NCBI GenBank assembly: GCA_014381035.1
Contig: JACMIS010000772.1
Span: 1-6,606, forward strand
Direction of reading: 5' to 3'
DNA: 6,606 nucleotides
Source: Armatimonadota bacterium
GTDB taxonomy: Bacteria > Armatimonadota > Armatimonadia > Armatimonadales > Armatimonadaceae
Shown here piece after piece: positions 5,235 through 6,606 of the stretch (positions within the stretch are counted from its first letter, which is position 1; each line of letters begins with the position of its first letter). The translations under genes were made by a program, and so were the position numbers. The notes below the pieces were generated by a model, which saw only the letters and a list, made by a program, of their open reading frames with translations, was not told where the DNA came from and made no database searches.

Positions 5235-6606
5235 ATGACACGCCGTATCGCTCCCGCCGTTCTCCTCGCGCTTTTCCTGCTCTCCTTGCCGCTCTCCGCG
5301 CACGCCCAGTACGGACCGCAACGCAACCGCGTCGCGCATGGGATGGTCGCTTCCGCTGATAGTGTCGCGTCGCAGGTCGGGGTAGATATTTTGCAAGGGG
5401 GTGGGAATGCCGTGGATGCCGCAGTCGCCGTGGGACTCGCGCTCGCCGTCACGTACCCCGCCGCCGGGAACCTGGGCGGGGGCGGCTTTATGCTGATTCG
5501 CCTCGCCGATGGTCACACGAACGTTCTCGATTACCGCGAAACCGCGCCTGCCGCCGCGACGCGGGGCATGTACCTCGATAAATCCGGCAGTGTCGCGCCG
5601 AACGTTTCGCAGGTCGGGTATCGCGCGGTCGGCGTGCCGGGAACCGTCGCCGGTCTCGCGTTGGCGCAGAAGAAGTATGGGCGGCTGAACTGGAAAGCGG
5701 TCGTCGCGCCTGCCCGACGCCTCGCCGAACGCGGCTTTCCAATCACCAACCTGCTAGCAAGCGGTTTGCGTTCCAACACATCCCTGCCGCAGTTTCCCGA
5801 CAGTCGCCGCATTTTCCAGCGCGACGGCAAGTTCTACCGCGAGGGCGAAACGTTCCGCCAGCCGGAACTCGCCCGAACATTAAAGCGGCTCGAAGACAAG
5901 GGACCGCGCGAGTTCTACGAAGGCGAAACCGCCGCGTTGATCGCCGCCGATATGAAGCGAAACAACGGGCTGGTTACGACGGACGACCTGAGAGGCTATA
6001 AACCGGTGGAGCGGACGCCGCTACGCGGCACGTATCGTGGTCACGAAATCCTGACGATGCCACCGCCGTCGTCCGGCGGGGTCGCGCTGGTCGAGATGCT
6101 CAACATGCTGGAAGGGCACGACCTCAGGGCGTTGGGCAACTCGTCGGAGGCGCACCATCTGATGATCGAGGTCATGCGCCGTGCCTTCGCCGACCGCGCG
6201 GAGTTTATGGGCGACCCGGATTTCGTGCGCGTCCCGGCGAAAGGGTTGATGTCGAAAGAGTACGCCACGAAAACAGCGGCGACGATAAACCCCGCCCGCG
6301 CGACGCCGAGTGCGGACCTGCGCCACGGCGACCCGCTCCCTTACGAGTCGAAAGAAACCACGCACTACTCGGTCGTGGACACCGAAGGCAACGCGGTTTC
6401 GACCACGTACACGCTGAACGAGAGTTTCGGGAGCGGCGTCACGGCGAAAGGAACCGGCATCCTGCTCAACAACGAGATGGACGATTTCACGAGCAAGCCG
6501 GGTGTCCCCAACGGTTACGGGCTGGTGCAGGGCGAGGCGAACGCCATCGCGCCCCGCAAACGCCCCCTCTCCTCCATGACGCCGACGATTTTAACCAAAA
6601 ACGGCA
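5235..6606 (+). CDS. ggt: Gamma-glutamyltranspeptidase, exported (3' end beyond window)
   Basis: The frame is open from ATG 5235 to the window end, 457 codons, about 80% of the usual length of near 580. The enzyme cleaves gamma-glutamyl bonds, for example in glutathione, and passes the glutamyl group to water or amino acids outside the cytoplasm. Residues 1-24 are a Sec signal peptide (basic TRR, hydrophobic AVLLALFLLSLPL, cleavage after SAHA). Conserved residues seen are Arg101 in DYRETAP, GNLGGGGFM, the processing site E-TTHYSVVD with nucleophile Thr375, Thr393 and Asn395 in TYTLN, Glu414 and Asp417 in NNEMDDF, and Ser446-Ser447 in RPLSSM. These match E. coli Thr391, Thr409, Asn411, 430, Asp433 and Ser462-463 at a constant offset of 16. 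The lid-loop segment KPGVPNGYGLVQG is present, as in the E. coli type. GGAG ends one base before the ATG, too close for a normal Shine-Dalgarno site. Confidence 0.95.
   Translation, partial: MTRRIAPAVLLALFLLSLPLSAHAQYGPQRNRVAHGMVASADSVASQVGVDILQGGGNAVDAAVAVGLALAVTYPAAGNLGGGGFMLIRLADGHTNVLDYRETAPAAATRGMYLDKSGSVAPNVSQVGYRAVGVPGTVAGLALAQKKYGRLNWKAVVAPARRLAERGFPITNLLASGLRSNTSLPQFPDSRRIFQRDGKFYREGETFRQPELARTLKRLEDKGPREFYEGETAALIAADMKRNNGLVTTDDLRGYKPVERTPLRGTYRGHEILTMPPPSSGGVALVEMLNMLEGHDLRALGNSSEAHHLMIEVMRRAFADRAEFMGDPDFVRVPAKGLMSKEYATKTAATINPARATPSADLRHGDPLPYESKETTHYSVVDTEGNAVSTTYTLNESFGSGVTAKGTGILLNNEMDDFTSKPGVPNGYGLVQGEANAIAPRKRPLSSMTPTILTKNG

Noticed and set aside
4906..5238. 110-codon plus-strand frame before the transpeptidase
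   Set aside because: It has a TTG start, no ribosome site, Arg/Gly-rich low-information sequence, and overlaps the real transpeptidase start. A faint resemblance of FHDLISG to RDD-family proteins is too short to trust.
1..6606. CRISPR arrays, tRNA or rRNA genes, insertion-sequence transposases
   Set aside because: No regularly spaced repeats, no tRNA-like arms with the GTTCRA box, and no transposase motif were seen on either strand.

Overview
The window is high-GC, gene-dense bacterial DNA. Two genes carry export signals (a Tat-like one at 581 and a Sec-type one at 5235), and gamma-glutamyltranspeptidase is usually periplasmic or extracellular, so a free-living chemoheterotroph with secreted hydrolases is likely. 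The phylum cannot be fixed from the sequence. The flanking genes lack Shine-Dalgarno sites at useful spacing, which would fit a lineage that relies little on them (Armatimonadota would be one guess), but this is only an impression.

Left block (1-2462, plus strand): the likely tail of an upstream gene, a 113-residue protein of unknown function, an exported alpha/beta-hydrolase of the esterase/predicted-peptidase type, and, 25 bases later, a zinc-type polyol dehydrogenase most like xylitol/sorbitol dehydrogenases. The last two are close enough to be co-transcribed.

Junction (2463-2737): not empty. It holds a short reading frame of about 61 codons with a complete HNH-nuclease core and both zinc-binding CxxC pairs but no usable start codon. 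This is probably a decayed or 5'-truncated HNH endonuclease. A 10-bp inverted repeat occupies the rest of the gap.

Middle block (2738-4855): a compact module of a TetR-family repressor on the minus strand and, divergently, an atypical NAD(P)-binding SDR and a small single-domain cupin. The shared intergenic region has a near-consensus sigma-70 promoter (TTGACA, 16 bp, TATAAT) with a 6-bp-arm palindrome across its -10/start region, the expected layout for TetR control of the SDR-cupin operon and of itself. The cupin resembles cupin hydroxynitrile lyases, but two of the expected metal-binding histidines are Lys and Asn. The two operon genes have good Shine-Dalgarno sites, unlike the flanks, which is weak evidence that the module was acquired.

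Right block (4856-6606): about 380 bases without a convincing gene, containing two adjacent perfect stem-loops, then gamma-glutamyltranspeptidase with a Sec signal peptide and a conserved autoprocessing Thr, running off the end of the window.

No clearly new multi-gene system is visible. The items most worth a second look are the HNH remnant, the altered cupin metal site and the TetR operator region.
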